Shown in pieces: positions 54,301 through 61,895 of a DNA stretch of 64,000 nucleotides (within the stretch, counting starts at the first letter, position 1; each line of letters opens with the position of its first letter). Source of the stretch: Candidatus Nitrohelix vancouverensis (GTDB lineage Bacteria > Nitrospinota > Nitrospinia > Nitrospinales > VA-1); contig CP048620.1 in assembly GCA_015698305.1 (NCBI GenBank), forward strand, positions 2,626,001-2,690,000, given 5' to 3'. The position numbers and the translations under genes are program-made. The notes under the pieces are model-generated. The model saw only the letters and a program-made list of their open reading frames with translations, was not told the DNA's origin and did not search any database.

Positions 54301-56300
54301 TGTCGCTTCCCAGGATGCGGGGATTTGTACTTAGCCGTATCATAAGTCGATTCCTTTTCAGTCATCGCCTTATTGCCGTCCCAAACCCAGTCAAGAACAG
54401 ATCCATCATAGGAAACAATGGATGCTTTCTCATCATCGGTGTGACCCGGCTTGCCTTGCGGCGGAAGCATGTACTTAACCCAGTCTTTGATGTTTACGAC
54501 GCGAGTCTCCTGAGTCCAGTCGCTCGGCTTGTCGTCAACGATCTGGTACTTGGTGCCAAACCAGTCCATCGTCTTGTTCACCAACGTGTCCGAAGTCACG
54601 CCGTGCGGAATGCGGCCTTTACGGTCAGGCAATTCCACCAGAGGCTTCATGATGTCGGTGCTACCGAACGGATAGTTGCCGTCCTGCATCGTGTTGTACA
54701 CGCGCCAGTAGCCCCACATACCCGCAACATAATGATGCGCTACGTGACAATGGAACAAAAAGTCGCCAGCCAGTCGCTGACACAATCCGGAACCACACTC
54801 GGTTTCCAGATCGAGAGCTTCGGACGGGCCGATTACTTCAACGTCAACACGGTCACTGGTGGTTCGTACCACTGGGTACTTAACCGGTCCATCCCATGCC
54901 GCCGTGGTCAGATTTTCAAGCTGAACTTCACGCTTGGGAGAACGCGTCCAACGGATCGTTCCGCCATGCGGATGATGTGAATGAAACACTTCGCCGCCGC
55001 CGTGGATCAGGCGGAACTTTGCAGGATCGCCCAGGTACGATCGGGGGATCGTCGTCGGAGCGTCAGCGAAGGTGTAGGAGCTGTAAGAAAGCGATTCATC
55101 TTCAAAATGGAAACGCTTTTCCTGTTGCGCCAGATTGTTGATACCGAAAGGCTCACTGCGATAATTGATCGCGCGCGCCGAAGGACGGTAAGCGTCAGTC
55201 ATCGGATCGCGTTGCGGAATCATCTCGCCATGTCGGTTCAAAGGTCGGAAAGATTCGTCGCCAACTTCGTGATAGAAAATAACGAACTCACGAAAATCTC
55301 TTCGCTCTTCGTTAGCGATCATGACTTCCCAGCCGTTCCACATGGGCGTGCCATCGAAAGGGCTGAGGTAGGTGGAGCCAACCGGCTCTACCATGAATGC
55401 GCCAATCAATCCCAACGAAGACGGATCACGACCCGCATGACTCTGAATCATATGCGCGCCTTCCTGCTCGTCAATCGGGATGTACCATTCAAATTCCTGC
55501 GTTTCACCGGAAGGAATGATCGCGCCAGGAGTCGCGGCGGTTGCCGGTTGACCCGTGGAGCTGATGATCATTGCCGAACCGTTGACCTGGAATCCGATGT
55601 CCTCGTCTTCCACTTCGTTCGTTACCTTGAAGCGTACACAATCGCCCTGGTTGCCGCGGATCGCCATCGGTTGAATCGCGTCGCCCTGCAAACCATTGCT
55701 CAACGCGCCCGGATCCATTTCGGTATCGTCTTCGCGCGCCGCTCGATTGAGTTCTTCTTCTGCCCGAACTTTGTCAATATCGTCGGTCAGAACGTACATA
55801 TATCCGGGGAAATAATCTCCCCACTGGTTCAACGTGATCTCTACGTTGATCGCAGTGATATCGTATACTTTAGTGGGAACGCCGCTCGGACAATGAGCGC
55901 CCTTATACACTTTGGCCGCCGCTTCAGAAGGTCCGAGCAAAAAGCTCTGGCCCAATTGATGCGCCGCCCAGGAATCATGAAACCCGCCGCCCGAAGACGC
56001 CGGAGACGCATGCTCCTTGATTTTGTCCTGGAGCTGGCCCATTAACTTCATCCAGGTTTTGTTAAGTTGCTCCTGGTTGCCATCAAGACCGCTCATAACC
56101 TCCTCGTAATCGACTTGGTTTTCGAGCTTCTTCAACCAGGTTGGCCGGTCCACGCCGTCATTATGACCTGCATGCCCGTCCGGCGAGTGACCATGATCTG
56201 CCACTATTCCCGCAAATGCAGGAGCCGAAAAGGTTAGCAGAGAAGCCAAAATGACAAGCACGTGCCATATCTTCCGGCTTCTTTTGACACGAACAATCAT
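51354..56300 (-). CDS. Giant secreted multicopper oxidase, copy 2
   Basis: A 1648-residue paralogue of the protein at 43931, with the same three-unit, six-cupredoxin layout and the same copper motifs; the HCH motif is His517-Cys518-His519, two residues earlier. The signal peptide (ending AFA before GIVADHGH) and the first 60 mature residues differ most, while the stretch KLENQVDYEEVMSGLDG to SFLLGPSEAA is almost identical. The start is supported by GGGAGG seven bases before the ATG at 56300. Downstream on the same strand lie a hairpin and the cupredoxin-like gene; upstream is an HtrA protease. The two enzymes probably have the same reaction; different leaders suggest different expression. Confidence 0.88.
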   Translation of the reverse strand: MIVRVKRSRKIWHVLVILASLLTFSAPAFAGIVADHGHSPDGHAGHNDGVDRPTWLKKLENQVDYEEVMSGLDGNQEQLNKTWMKLMGQLQDKIKEHASPASSGGGFHDSWAAHQLGQSFLLGPSEAAAKVYKGAHCPSGVPTKVYDITAINVEITLNQWGDYFPGYMYVLTDDIDKVRAEEELNRAAREDDTEMDPGALSNGLQGDAIQPMAIRGNQGDCVRFKVTNEVEDEDIGFQVNGSAMIISSTGQPATAATPGAIIPSGETQEFEWYIPIDEQEGAHMIQSHAGRDPSSLGLIGAFMVEPVGSTYLSPFDGTPMWNGWEVMIANEERRDFREFVIFYHEVGDESFRPLNRHGEMIPQRDPMTDAYRPSARAINYRSEPFGINNLAQQEKRFHFEDESLSYSSYTFADAPTTIPRSYLGDPAKFRLIHGGGEVFHSHHPHGGTIRWTRSPKREVQLENLTTAAWDGPVKYPVVRTTSDRVDVEVIGPSEALDLETECGSGLCQRLAGDFLFHCHVAHHYVAGMWGYWRVYNTMQDGNYPFGSTDIMKPLVELPDRKGRIPHGVTSDTLVNKTMDWFGTKYQIVDDKPSDWTQETRVVNIKDWVKYMLPPQGKPGHTDDEKASIVSYDGSVLDWVWDGNKAMTEKESTYDTAKYKSPHPGKRHPIQFSPLTGKLAWPHLTPHFGKRVPFARHHGGAPWLEPFHMHTDDKIITASESGSGRSGNNVESSAPAKPGEQGRWSLCPAGAGRKQYNLHFINTPIELSGAYGDTPPIVDKYGLIYVIDEEMAEVKADQKKAIPLVIRANVYDCVDVLLTSEWNDDDFTNFQMSKVNIHPHFFQFDNQASDGVITGFSYDQSMRSYRQFDKKMKNGHHVGMPVPMNARLLKATKPGDDTIEIQMAKEATPFHAGADIIVGIETANGKDARWIESITPDPRKGLAEDGKYTIKFTEGMTHAHAAQQIVSTEYVRYRWWVDADVGLVFWHDHAFGATTWPHGGIGSTIVEPWGSTYHDPKTGKPIRSGPVADIHGTEPFAYNRNGSFREIVAQLHDTVPHTAQLVTEGNPPGLSRENAIAAGQSVSFQMPSDMLEVAFPFLNGGTHTTGGGFNFRAASLSARLRANPDASVLFSSRAHRDPDTPIIRAYVGDSVVFRLLHGMMNETHTFVVSGHGYRPERYDGDSRVTNTIHIGIAERYDLATTAGGYQEMAGDYMYYDGRTSHLSEGTWGLFRVYDEIQADLKVLPGNEHPKKSSTKLCPDKAPVKNFSVVAINRELKFNPNAEDEIEVDFERKLLLANADAKIFALEGEVSKAADDEEHMPHPLTLRANIGECVKIKLTNRLAEGNASIHMNNIAFDPLDSQGINVGNNPGDQTVAPGKSKVYTFYAHPDFNINGGLIWDFGNLTTNVRDGMFGALIIGPRGSVYRDPETGKDISLGNSWKADVIIDRTHPENAKLQNYRDFALYFQDEDNILGTSFMPYLQNVAGLTGVNYRLEPWLYREDEGCELGNIFTPCVAADQDPATPVLKAHAGDRVMINVFGAHNEQNQMFNLDGHQWRRHLNQEGSDMIDVEEFGSGEYIQAFFSAGGTYQNPGTYLWLNARTPYQQAGQWGYFKVLPAGDRSILPLGSATPRGVTNASSETPDDDRLSMR

Positions 56301-56321
56301 GTGGTTTCCTCCCTAATGTTT

Positions 56322-56337
56322 CCACCTCTAACGGTGG
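56322..56337. other. Small hairpin in the leader of copy 2
   Basis: CCACC/GGTGG (56322-56326, 56333-56337) with a 6-nt loop, located eight bases before the ribosome-binding site of the copy 2 oxidase. It may affect translation. Absent upstream of copy 1. Confidence 0.3.
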
Positions 56338-56375
56338 ATGTTAATAAAACCAAAATTCCCCCTTTTTATGATCAA

Positions 56376-56405
56376 GCCCTTATAAAATGGACGCTTCATA
56401 AGGGC
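56376..56405. promoter_or_regulatory. Dyad-symmetric site upstream of copy 2
   Basis: GCCCTTAT and ATAAGGGC (56376-56383, 56398-56405) form a perfect 8-bp inverted repeat with a 14-nt gap; half-site centres are 22 bases apart, two helical turns. It lies 76-105 bases before the oxidase start, between it and htrA. No T run follows, so it is more like an operator than a terminator. Confidence 0.4.
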
Positions 56406-56455
56406 AAATCAAGACGTAGGAATAGCCCTGCGAATAGTCGGCAACAATATCATTT

Positions 56456-57793
56456 TTAGTGATCGCGTACAAGAGTCAAATGCAATTTTTCGTCATTTCT
56501 GAGAATCGTCAAAAACGTAGGAGAACCGATCTGAATTTTATCCATTATTTTATTAAATTCCCATTTTCCAAGGACTTGCTGACCGTTCACTGAAGTGATG
56601 AGATCGCCTTTATTAACGCCTCTTTGATCCGCGGAACTCCCTATTACTACCTTTGAAACAACAATTCCTTTTAAACCCTTCAAATAGTACTGTTTACCTA
56701 TTTCCCCGCCAAGATTTTCGACAAAGATTCCCATAGCGGGAAGCTCGTCCGTATTCCTTCCCTCGGACACAATCTGCGAAGCGAGTTTGACCATGACCGG
56801 TACGCGCTTGCCTTCTCGAAACAGCTCGACCTTGACAGACTGCCCGGGGCTGACCGATCCGATCAAACGAATCAGTTTGTTGGGTGAGTCAACCTTGCTT
56901 CCACCTATTTTCAATATGATGTCGCCCACCCGTATGCCTGCAGCATGCGCCGGGTCTCCATCAAACACAGCGTTGACGAGAACGCCCTCATCTCTTTCGA
57001 TTCCAAGTTTTTCGGCAAGTTCGTCGGGCAAAGGATCGATACTCACTCCCAGCCAGCCGCGCTGGACTTTTCCATGGGCCACCAGTTGGGCGATGATTCT
57101 TTGAACGATGTTAGATGGAATAGCAAAGCCGATACTTTGCGCGTAATTGATGATAGCTGAGTTGATTCCGACGACCTCTCCTTTCAAATTCAGAAGCGGG
57201 CCGCCGCTATTTCCCGGATTGATGGAGGCGTCGGTTTGAATGAAATCTTCATAGCGCGATAAATTAATATTCTCGCGATTGAGTCCGCTGACAATGCCAA
57301 AGGTAAGAGTGTCGTGTAAACCGTATGGATTGCCGATGGCGAATACGAACTGTCCGACCTTGAGCTTACTTGAATCTCCAAAAACAGCGGTGGGCAAGGG
57401 GTTTTCCGTTTTGATGCGCACGACCGCCAGATCGGTGTCTTCATCCGTTCCAACAATCTCGCCGATATGATCTTCCCCGCTCAACAAGGTCACTTGTATT
57501 TTTTGCGAGGTCTTGACGACATGACTGTTCGTTACAATCAATCCTTTCACGCCATCGAATATGACGCCGGAACCGGCATTGGCGGCGCGACCGCCTTCCT
57601 GACCGTGTCGGCGGATCGAGGGCGAGGGTGGAACGTAAGGCGATAGATTAACGACGGTGGGACGGGCCTTTTCTGATAAGGCGACCAATTCCTCTTCCGC
57701 TTGCTGAAGGATGGACAACTGACTGCTTTGCGAATAGCCGATTCCGGGAACCATCAGGCATAGAATGAACAATAACGTTGGGAATTTCTTCAA
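56456..57793 (-). CDS. HtrA/Deg-family periplasmic serine protease
   Basis: A 445-residue protease and chaperone. A signal sequence (residues 1-20), a trypsin-like domain with the triad His91 (TNSHVV), Asp121 (DEDTDLAV) and Ser196 (GNSGGPL), and two PDZ domains (about 245-335 and 355-440). It degrades or refolds damaged envelope proteins. It lies directly upstream of the copy 2 oxidase on the same strand, 155 bases away, and might help its quality control. The start is TTG with GGAGG 12 bases before it. The 298 bases upstream hold no gene. Confidence 0.92.
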   Translation of the reverse strand: MKKFPTLLFILCLMVPGIGYSQSSQLSILQQAEEELVALSEKARPTVVNLSPYVPPSPSIRRHGQEGGRAANAGSGVIFDGVKGLIVTNSHVVKTSQKIQVTLLSGEDHIGEIVGTDEDTDLAVVRIKTENPLPTAVFGDSSKLKVGQFVFAIGNPYGLHDTLTFGIVSGLNRENINLSRYEDFIQTDASINPGNSGGPLLNLKGEVVGINSAIINYAQSIGFAIPSNIVQRIIAQLVAHGKVQRGWLGVSIDPLPDELAEKLGIERDEGVLVNAVFDGDPAHAAGIRVGDIILKIGGSKVDSPNKLIRLIGSVSPGQSVKVELFREGKRVPVMVKLASQIVSEGRNTDELPAMGIFVENLGGEIGKQYYLKGLKGIVVSKVVIGSSADQRGVNKGDLITSVNGQQVLGKWEFNKIMDKIQIGSPTFLTILRNDEKLHLTLVRDH

Positions 57794-58046
57794 GGTTATT
57801 TAATGCCTCCGGAGTGGACCGTTTTATGTGCGGGTGGATGTATGACGGCGCTTATCCAAATTGAATTGAAACAAAACTGATCGGTAAATGCCTTGCAAAG
57901 CTTAACAACAGGAGCTGAAAATCATCGCTCTTTCTTGAATAAATCCATAACTATAAAAAACCACCTCCAAAGTCAAGGATTTTCAAAACCCCTGCAAGTT
58001 CGCATATTCCACATATTGTCTTTCTCTAAGCGTTAGACGAAGGCGC

Positions 58047-58067
58047 GTCAATTTGCTAAAATACTTA
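58047..58067 (+). promoter_or_regulatory. cysH: Extended -10 element of cysH in a shared 21-bp motif
   Basis: GTCAATTTGCTAAA, one base, then TACTTA, matching 27547-27567 at 20 of 21 positions. TGCTAAAAT (TAAAAT at 58057-58062) is an extended -10 box. It lies 25 bases before the cysH start. Confidence 0.45.
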
Positions 58068-58091
58068 TATTCACGCTATTGGAGATGAGAA

Positions 58092-58787
58092 ATGGAAATT
58101 GATGCAAAACGGTTTGAGTCAATGCCGGTGATGGAAATCCTGCAATGGACGATCAAAACCTTTGATAAAAAAGCCGGGCTGGCTTCAAGCTTTGGCATGG
58201 AAGATATGGTACTGCTCGATATGCTGAGCCGACTTGAGGGGGATATCACCGTATTCACTCTAGACACAGGCCGACTCCCGGAAGAGACCTACGAGATCAT
58301 GGACCGCGCTCGCAATAAATATAAAATCAATATTGAAGTTTTCTTTCCTGAGCAGAAGGCGACGGAACAACTGGTGCGCGAGAAGGGATTCTATTCCTTC
58401 CGGGAAAGCGTGGACAACCGCAAGGAATGTTGTTTTATCCGCAAGGTGCAACCTCTGAAACGCGCTCTGTCCGGCCTCGATGCCTGGGTCACTGGCTTGC
58501 GCAGGGAGCAGAGCGTCACGCGAACGGATTTGTTCAAGGTCGCCAATGATCCTGACAATCCGTCTCTCGTGAAAATCAATCCGCTAGCGGACTGGACCGT
58601 TAAACAGGTGGAAGATTATATTCGGGACAACAACGTACCCGTCAATGCCCTGCATGAAAAAAATTACCCCAGTATCGGTTGCGCCCCTTGTACGCGGGCG
58701 GTTGCTGAAGGGGAAGATATAAGGGCGGGTCGCTGGTGGTGGGAAAACCCGGAACATAAAGAATGCGGCTTGCACATCAAACGCTGA
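58092..58787 (+). CDS. cysH: Assimilatory APS reductase (CysH, iron-sulfur type)
   Basis: A 231-residue reductase that makes sulfite from adenylyl sulfate. Motifs are SSFGMEDMVLLD (about 32-43), LDTGRLPEETYE, and the paired cysteines Cys113-Cys114 and Cys197-Cys200 that bind [4Fe-4S] in APS-type enzymes (PAPS-type lack them). The catalytic Cys225 is in ECGLH at the C-terminus. GGAG before the ATG supports the start. It is convergent with the next gene. No other sulfate assimilation gene is in the window. Confidence 0.94.
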   Translation: MEIDAKRFESMPVMEILQWTIKTFDKKAGLASSFGMEDMVLLDMLSRLEGDITVFTLDTGRLPEETYEIMDRARNKYKINIEVFFPEQKATEQLVREKGFYSFRESVDNRKECCFIRKVQPLKRALSGLDAWVTGLRREQSVTRTDLFKVANDPDNPSLVKINPLADWTVKQVEDYIRDNNVPVNALHEKNYPSIGCAPCTRAVAEGEDIRAGRWWWENPEHKECGLHIKR

Positions 58788-58790
58788 GCC

Positions 58791-59471
58791 TCAACGGGAT
58801 GTTGAAGGCGCGGACGCTTCTTTTATCACTTGCGCTACCAAAGGCATGACCTGACGGGCCGCGCTCATGGATCGTCTGAAAATATTGCGATCCGCTTTAT
58901 CGCGTGAAAAAACCTGCTGTATCTGGGCCATGAATCGTTTCAACAAATCCGGCAGTAGTTGCCATGACAGAATCATGACCTTGAACAACTCCGGGGCGCC
59001 TCCCCCGGGCGAATCCTGATTCCCAAAGCGGCTCTGCAAAGACTGCTTGATATCCAAAGGGGACGTTGTCCGCGTAAAGATCAGGGATATCCAGATCATG
59101 ACGATCAATCGAAGGCTCATCTGCAGGGTCGGCTCGACGAACTGCATCACATCCACTAGGCCGACCCGCCCTCCCCCGCCGCTCAGCGACGGTTCCTGAA
59201 AAAACAGGGAGGCTCCTGCCATCATCACAATGAATACCCGAAACGAGCGCAAGGCGGCCAAAGCCGAGAAAAAACTTTGCCCTGACAAACGCCAGAAAAT
59301 CCATACCAGCGAAGCGACTCCGGCAAGCCCCCAGCCCTTGCTAACGCCCGCCGCAATGAACAGCGCAAAACAAAGCGCCAGCTTTTTTTCAACGGATACC
59401 GTATGAACCGGGCTGTTGCCCGCCCGATACGCCCCGCCATCTAAATTTTGAAACTGATGCAAATCTGTCAT
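58791..59471 (-). CDS. EcfT/CbiQ-like energy-coupling transmembrane protein, orphan
   Basis: A 226-residue membrane protein with about four to five helices, including SLRLIVMIWISLIFTRTTSPLDIKQSL (about 119-145), which resembles the EcfT/CbiQ family pattern (RTTSPxDI). The T component joins ABC ATPases to a substrate-binding S component for vitamin or metal uptake. No ATPase or S component is near. The start has GGGAG three bases before it. Identification from one motif and membrane pattern, so moderate confidence. Confidence 0.6.
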   Translation of the reverse strand: MTDLHQFQNLDGGAYRAGNSPVHTVSVEKKLALCFALFIAAGVSKGWGLAGVASLVWIFWRLSGQSFFSALAALRSFRVFIVMMAGASLFFQEPSLSGGGGRVGLVDVMQFVEPTLQMSLRLIVMIWISLIFTRTTSPLDIKQSLQSRFGNQDSPGGGAPELFKVMILSWQLLPDLLKRFMAQIQQVFSRDKADRNIFRRSMSAARQVMPLVAQVIKEASAPSTSR

Positions 59472-59541
59472 AGACTCCCATGATAAATCAGAATCGAAAG
59501 AGTTCCAACTCGGCTTTTTTCAACACAACGAATGCATCATA

Positions 59542-60195
59542 ATGACCAACGAACAAATCATCCTCAAAACGCGGGACTTTATAGAATCTCGGCTCGCTGG
59601 CGACAGCTCCGGGCACGACTGGCTCCATATCGAACGAGTGTGGAAACTGGCGCAAACCCTTGCCAAGGCCGAAGGAGCCAATCCAGACATTGCGCAACTG
59701 GGCGCGCTGTTACACGATGTGGCGGACTGGAAATTCTACGACGGAGACGACAGTGAAGGTCCGCGCCAGGCGCGCCAGTGGCTGGAGTCGCTGAACGCGC
59801 CGGAAGAGTTGACCCGGCAGGTCTGCGATATCGTTGCAGGAGTTTCCTACAAGGGCGCTGGAACCGAAACGCCTATGACCACTCTGGAGGGCAAGGTCGT
59901 GCAGGACGCGGATCGGCTGGACGCCATCGGGGCCATCGGAATCGCTCGCGCATTCGCCTACGGCGGCGCGCATGATCGACTGATCTTTGATCCCGCCGAG
60001 GCGCCGCAAATGCATTCCAATTTTGAGGAATACAAAAAAAACAAAGGGCACACGATCAATCATTTCCATGAAAAACTGCTTTTGCTCAAAGACCGCATGT
60101 TGACCGAAACGGGCACGCGCATGGCCGCAGAGCGACACCGCTTCATGGAAATTTATCTCGAACAATTTCATGAGGAATGGGATGGCCAACGTTGA
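59542..60195 (+). CDS. HD-domain phosphohydrolase (YedJ-like)
   Basis: A 217-residue cytosolic metal-dependent phosphohydrolase. The HD signature includes His25-Asp26 (GHDWLHIERVW), His58-Asp59 (LLHDVADWK) and a further Asp in VQDADRLDAIGAIGIARAF, as in the YedJ/YpgQ group that hydrolyses nucleotide phosphates. Substrate not known. It overlaps the following sirtuin gene by 14 bases. Confidence 0.85.
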   Translation: MTNEQIILKTRDFIESRLAGDSSGHDWLHIERVWKLAQTLAKAEGANPDIAQLGALLHDVADWKFYDGDDSEGPRQARQWLESLNAPEELTRQVCDIVAGVSYKGAGTETPMTTLEGKVVQDADRLDAIGAIGIARAFAYGGAHDRLIFDPAEAPQMHSNFEEYKKNKGHTINHFHEKLLLLKDRMLTETGTRMAAERHRFMEIYLEQFHEEWDGQR

Positions 60196-61000
60196 CAGCG
60201 TCGTCGAAGCGGCAAAACTACTGGTAAGAGCGAAACGCGTTTTATTTCTCACCAGCGCGGGAATGAGCGCTGACTCCAACATTCCCACCTTTCGCGACAA
60301 AGAAGGCTATTGGAGAAATTTCCCTCCGTTTCGGGAAAAAAATCTGGAGGCGCAGGACCTTGCAAGCCCCTGGGCGTTTCGCAATGAATTGCCGCACGCC
60401 TGGGCGTTTTATGAATGGCGAAGGCGCAACGCAACAGAAAACACGCCGCATGAAGGCTACGCGATCATCAACGAATGGATGGCAAACCGCTTCGAAGATT
60501 CGTTCATTCACACCACCAACACCGACGGTTATCACCTCCGATCCGGCGCTCCGCTCGAATCGGTCATGGAAGTGCATGGCTCCATGTGGCGCCTGCAATG
60601 TCTTGATGTTTGCACCCAGGAATACTGGCCCGAAGAAACCAGCCCGCTTTGCGAGTTGGACCTGGACACGATGAAAGCGTCCAACTACCCGACTTGTAAA
60701 AATTGTGGAGCGATTGCCCGTCCACATATTCTCATGTTCGGCGACGGCGACTATGTGGGCCACGCCGGGCAAGAAGCGCATTTCGTCGAGTTCCTCCAGC
60801 AACCAGTCGACTTGGGGATATTGATTGGCAGTTCAGGAGCAGTGCCAACAAACGACTATATCGCCTCTCGATTGCAAAGCGCGGGCGCTCGCATAATCAA
60901 CATCAATCCAGACCTCTCCGCCAATCGCATTGTCAATACCGATCACTTCATTTCACTGCCCAGCAAAGCCGCTCTGACCCAGTTGAACGACCTGATTTGA
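60182..61000 (+). CDS. Sir2-family NAD-dependent deacylase
   Basis: A 272-residue sirtuin. The NAD motif reads SAGMSADSNIPTFRD where the classic form is GAGxSxxSGIPDFR; the second is TTNTDGYHLRSG; the catalytic His is in MEVHGSMW. Two Cys pairs (CLDVC region and CKNC) form the zinc module. RPHILMFGDGDY matches the conserved RPxVVxFGE. It should remove acyl groups from lysines. The ATG at 60182 has GAGG six bases before it and lies inside the end of the HD gene, so translation is coupled. Confidence 0.88.
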   Translation: MANVDSVVEAAKLLVRAKRVLFLTSAGMSADSNIPTFRDKEGYWRNFPPFREKNLEAQDLASPWAFRNELPHAWAFYEWRRRNATENTPHEGYAIINEWMANRFEDSFIHTTNTDGYHLRSGAPLESVMEVHGSMWRLQCLDVCTQEYWPEETSPLCELDLDTMKASNYPTCKNCGAIARPHILMFGDGDYVGHAGQEAHFVEFLQQPVDLGILIGSSGAVPTNDYIASRLQSAGARIININPDLSANRIVNTDHFISLPSKAALTQLNDLI

Positions 61001-61139
61001 AGCGTCCGGATTATAACTCCAGCGCGCTTGTATTTTAATTTTCCAAGCATTTCAATTTATAGTATCCTTCTGTCAATAAATTAAGGATAGGCCGTAGACC
61101 ATTTTAAAATCTTACGGATATTGAGGAGAATAACTGGCC

Positions 61140-61790
61140 ATGCAGATCGTCATTTTATTGTTTGCATTATTTGGATTCAACATCGCTCCCGCATACGCAG
61201 GTTGTGAGAAAGAAGAAGTCTGTTCGATGATAGGGACAATGGGCCATTTTGATATCTTAAATCAATGTCCCAATGCAGGTCCCATGCTGGCTGAATGCAA
61301 GAAGGTCAATGAAGCAATCCTTGAAGACCTGCAAGCGCCAAACTTTGTAGATAATGGCGACGGCACAATTTCCGACACGACAAACAAACTGCTATGGGCA
61401 AAAACGGGTCTGCGCGAAGAAGGAGCGCTCGTCAGAGCGACATTTAAGGACGCTAAAAAATTAGCCTTCAAATCCAATATTGGCGGTAAATTCGGATGGC
61501 GCCTACCGACGCTCGTTGAATTGAAAACCCTCCTGTTTGAAGAGAGAATCATCAATGCCAGCGGTAAAAAAGCCTGGATCAATCCCCTCTTCGACGATGG
61601 AACGGGGCATTACTATTGGACAAGCACATCCTGCGCGGAGATTTCGGTGATCGAGGATCGCTATCAAAAGAAAATCTGCCAACAAGGCGAGCAAGCGGTA
61701 TGGCTGGTGCATTTCAACATCAACGCGGTGTTCTGGCATCACACAACGGCGGACAATTACCATATCTGGACGGTTCAGGAACTCAAGTAA
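61140..61790 (+). CDS. Secreted DUF1566 domain protein
   Basis: A 216-residue exported protein; the signal peptide ends in AYA before GCEKEE (about residue 20). The mature N-terminus has five cysteines (in CEKEEVC, QCPNAG, AECKK), followed by a DUF1566 domain (about 60-215) with FVDNGDGTISDTTNKLLWAK, FGWRLPTLVELKTLL, HYYWTSTSCAE and WLVHFN. Function unknown. The 139 bases upstream hold no gene; GAGGAG lies 16 bases before the ATG. Confidence 0.82.
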   Translation: MQIVILLFALFGFNIAPAYAGCEKEEVCSMIGTMGHFDILNQCPNAGPMLAECKKVNEAILEDLQAPNFVDNGDGTISDTTNKLLWAKTGLREEGALVRATFKDAKKLAFKSNIGGKFGWRLPTLVELKTLLFEERIINASGKKAWINPLFDDGTGHYYWTSTSCAEISVIEDRYQKKICQQGEQAVWLVHFNINAVFWHHTTADNYHIWTVQELK

Positions 61791-61895
61791 CCCGATCGCT
61801 TCAATTAAATGATCCCTTAAGAACGTTTCCTGCATCTAACAAACACGTCTGCAATTCAGGCGTCATTTCCAAACGTTTATATAGGGAGACAGAAA

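Noticed and set aside
54981-56045. 354-residue frame antisense to oxidase copy 2
   Set aside because: Same reason: antisense shadow, no domain, no ribosome site.
56332-56359. Same ECF promoter upstream of oxidase copy 2 (GGAATTT stretch)
   Set aside because: The GGGGAAT part is present but no TCTTA-like -10 element lies at the right spacing.
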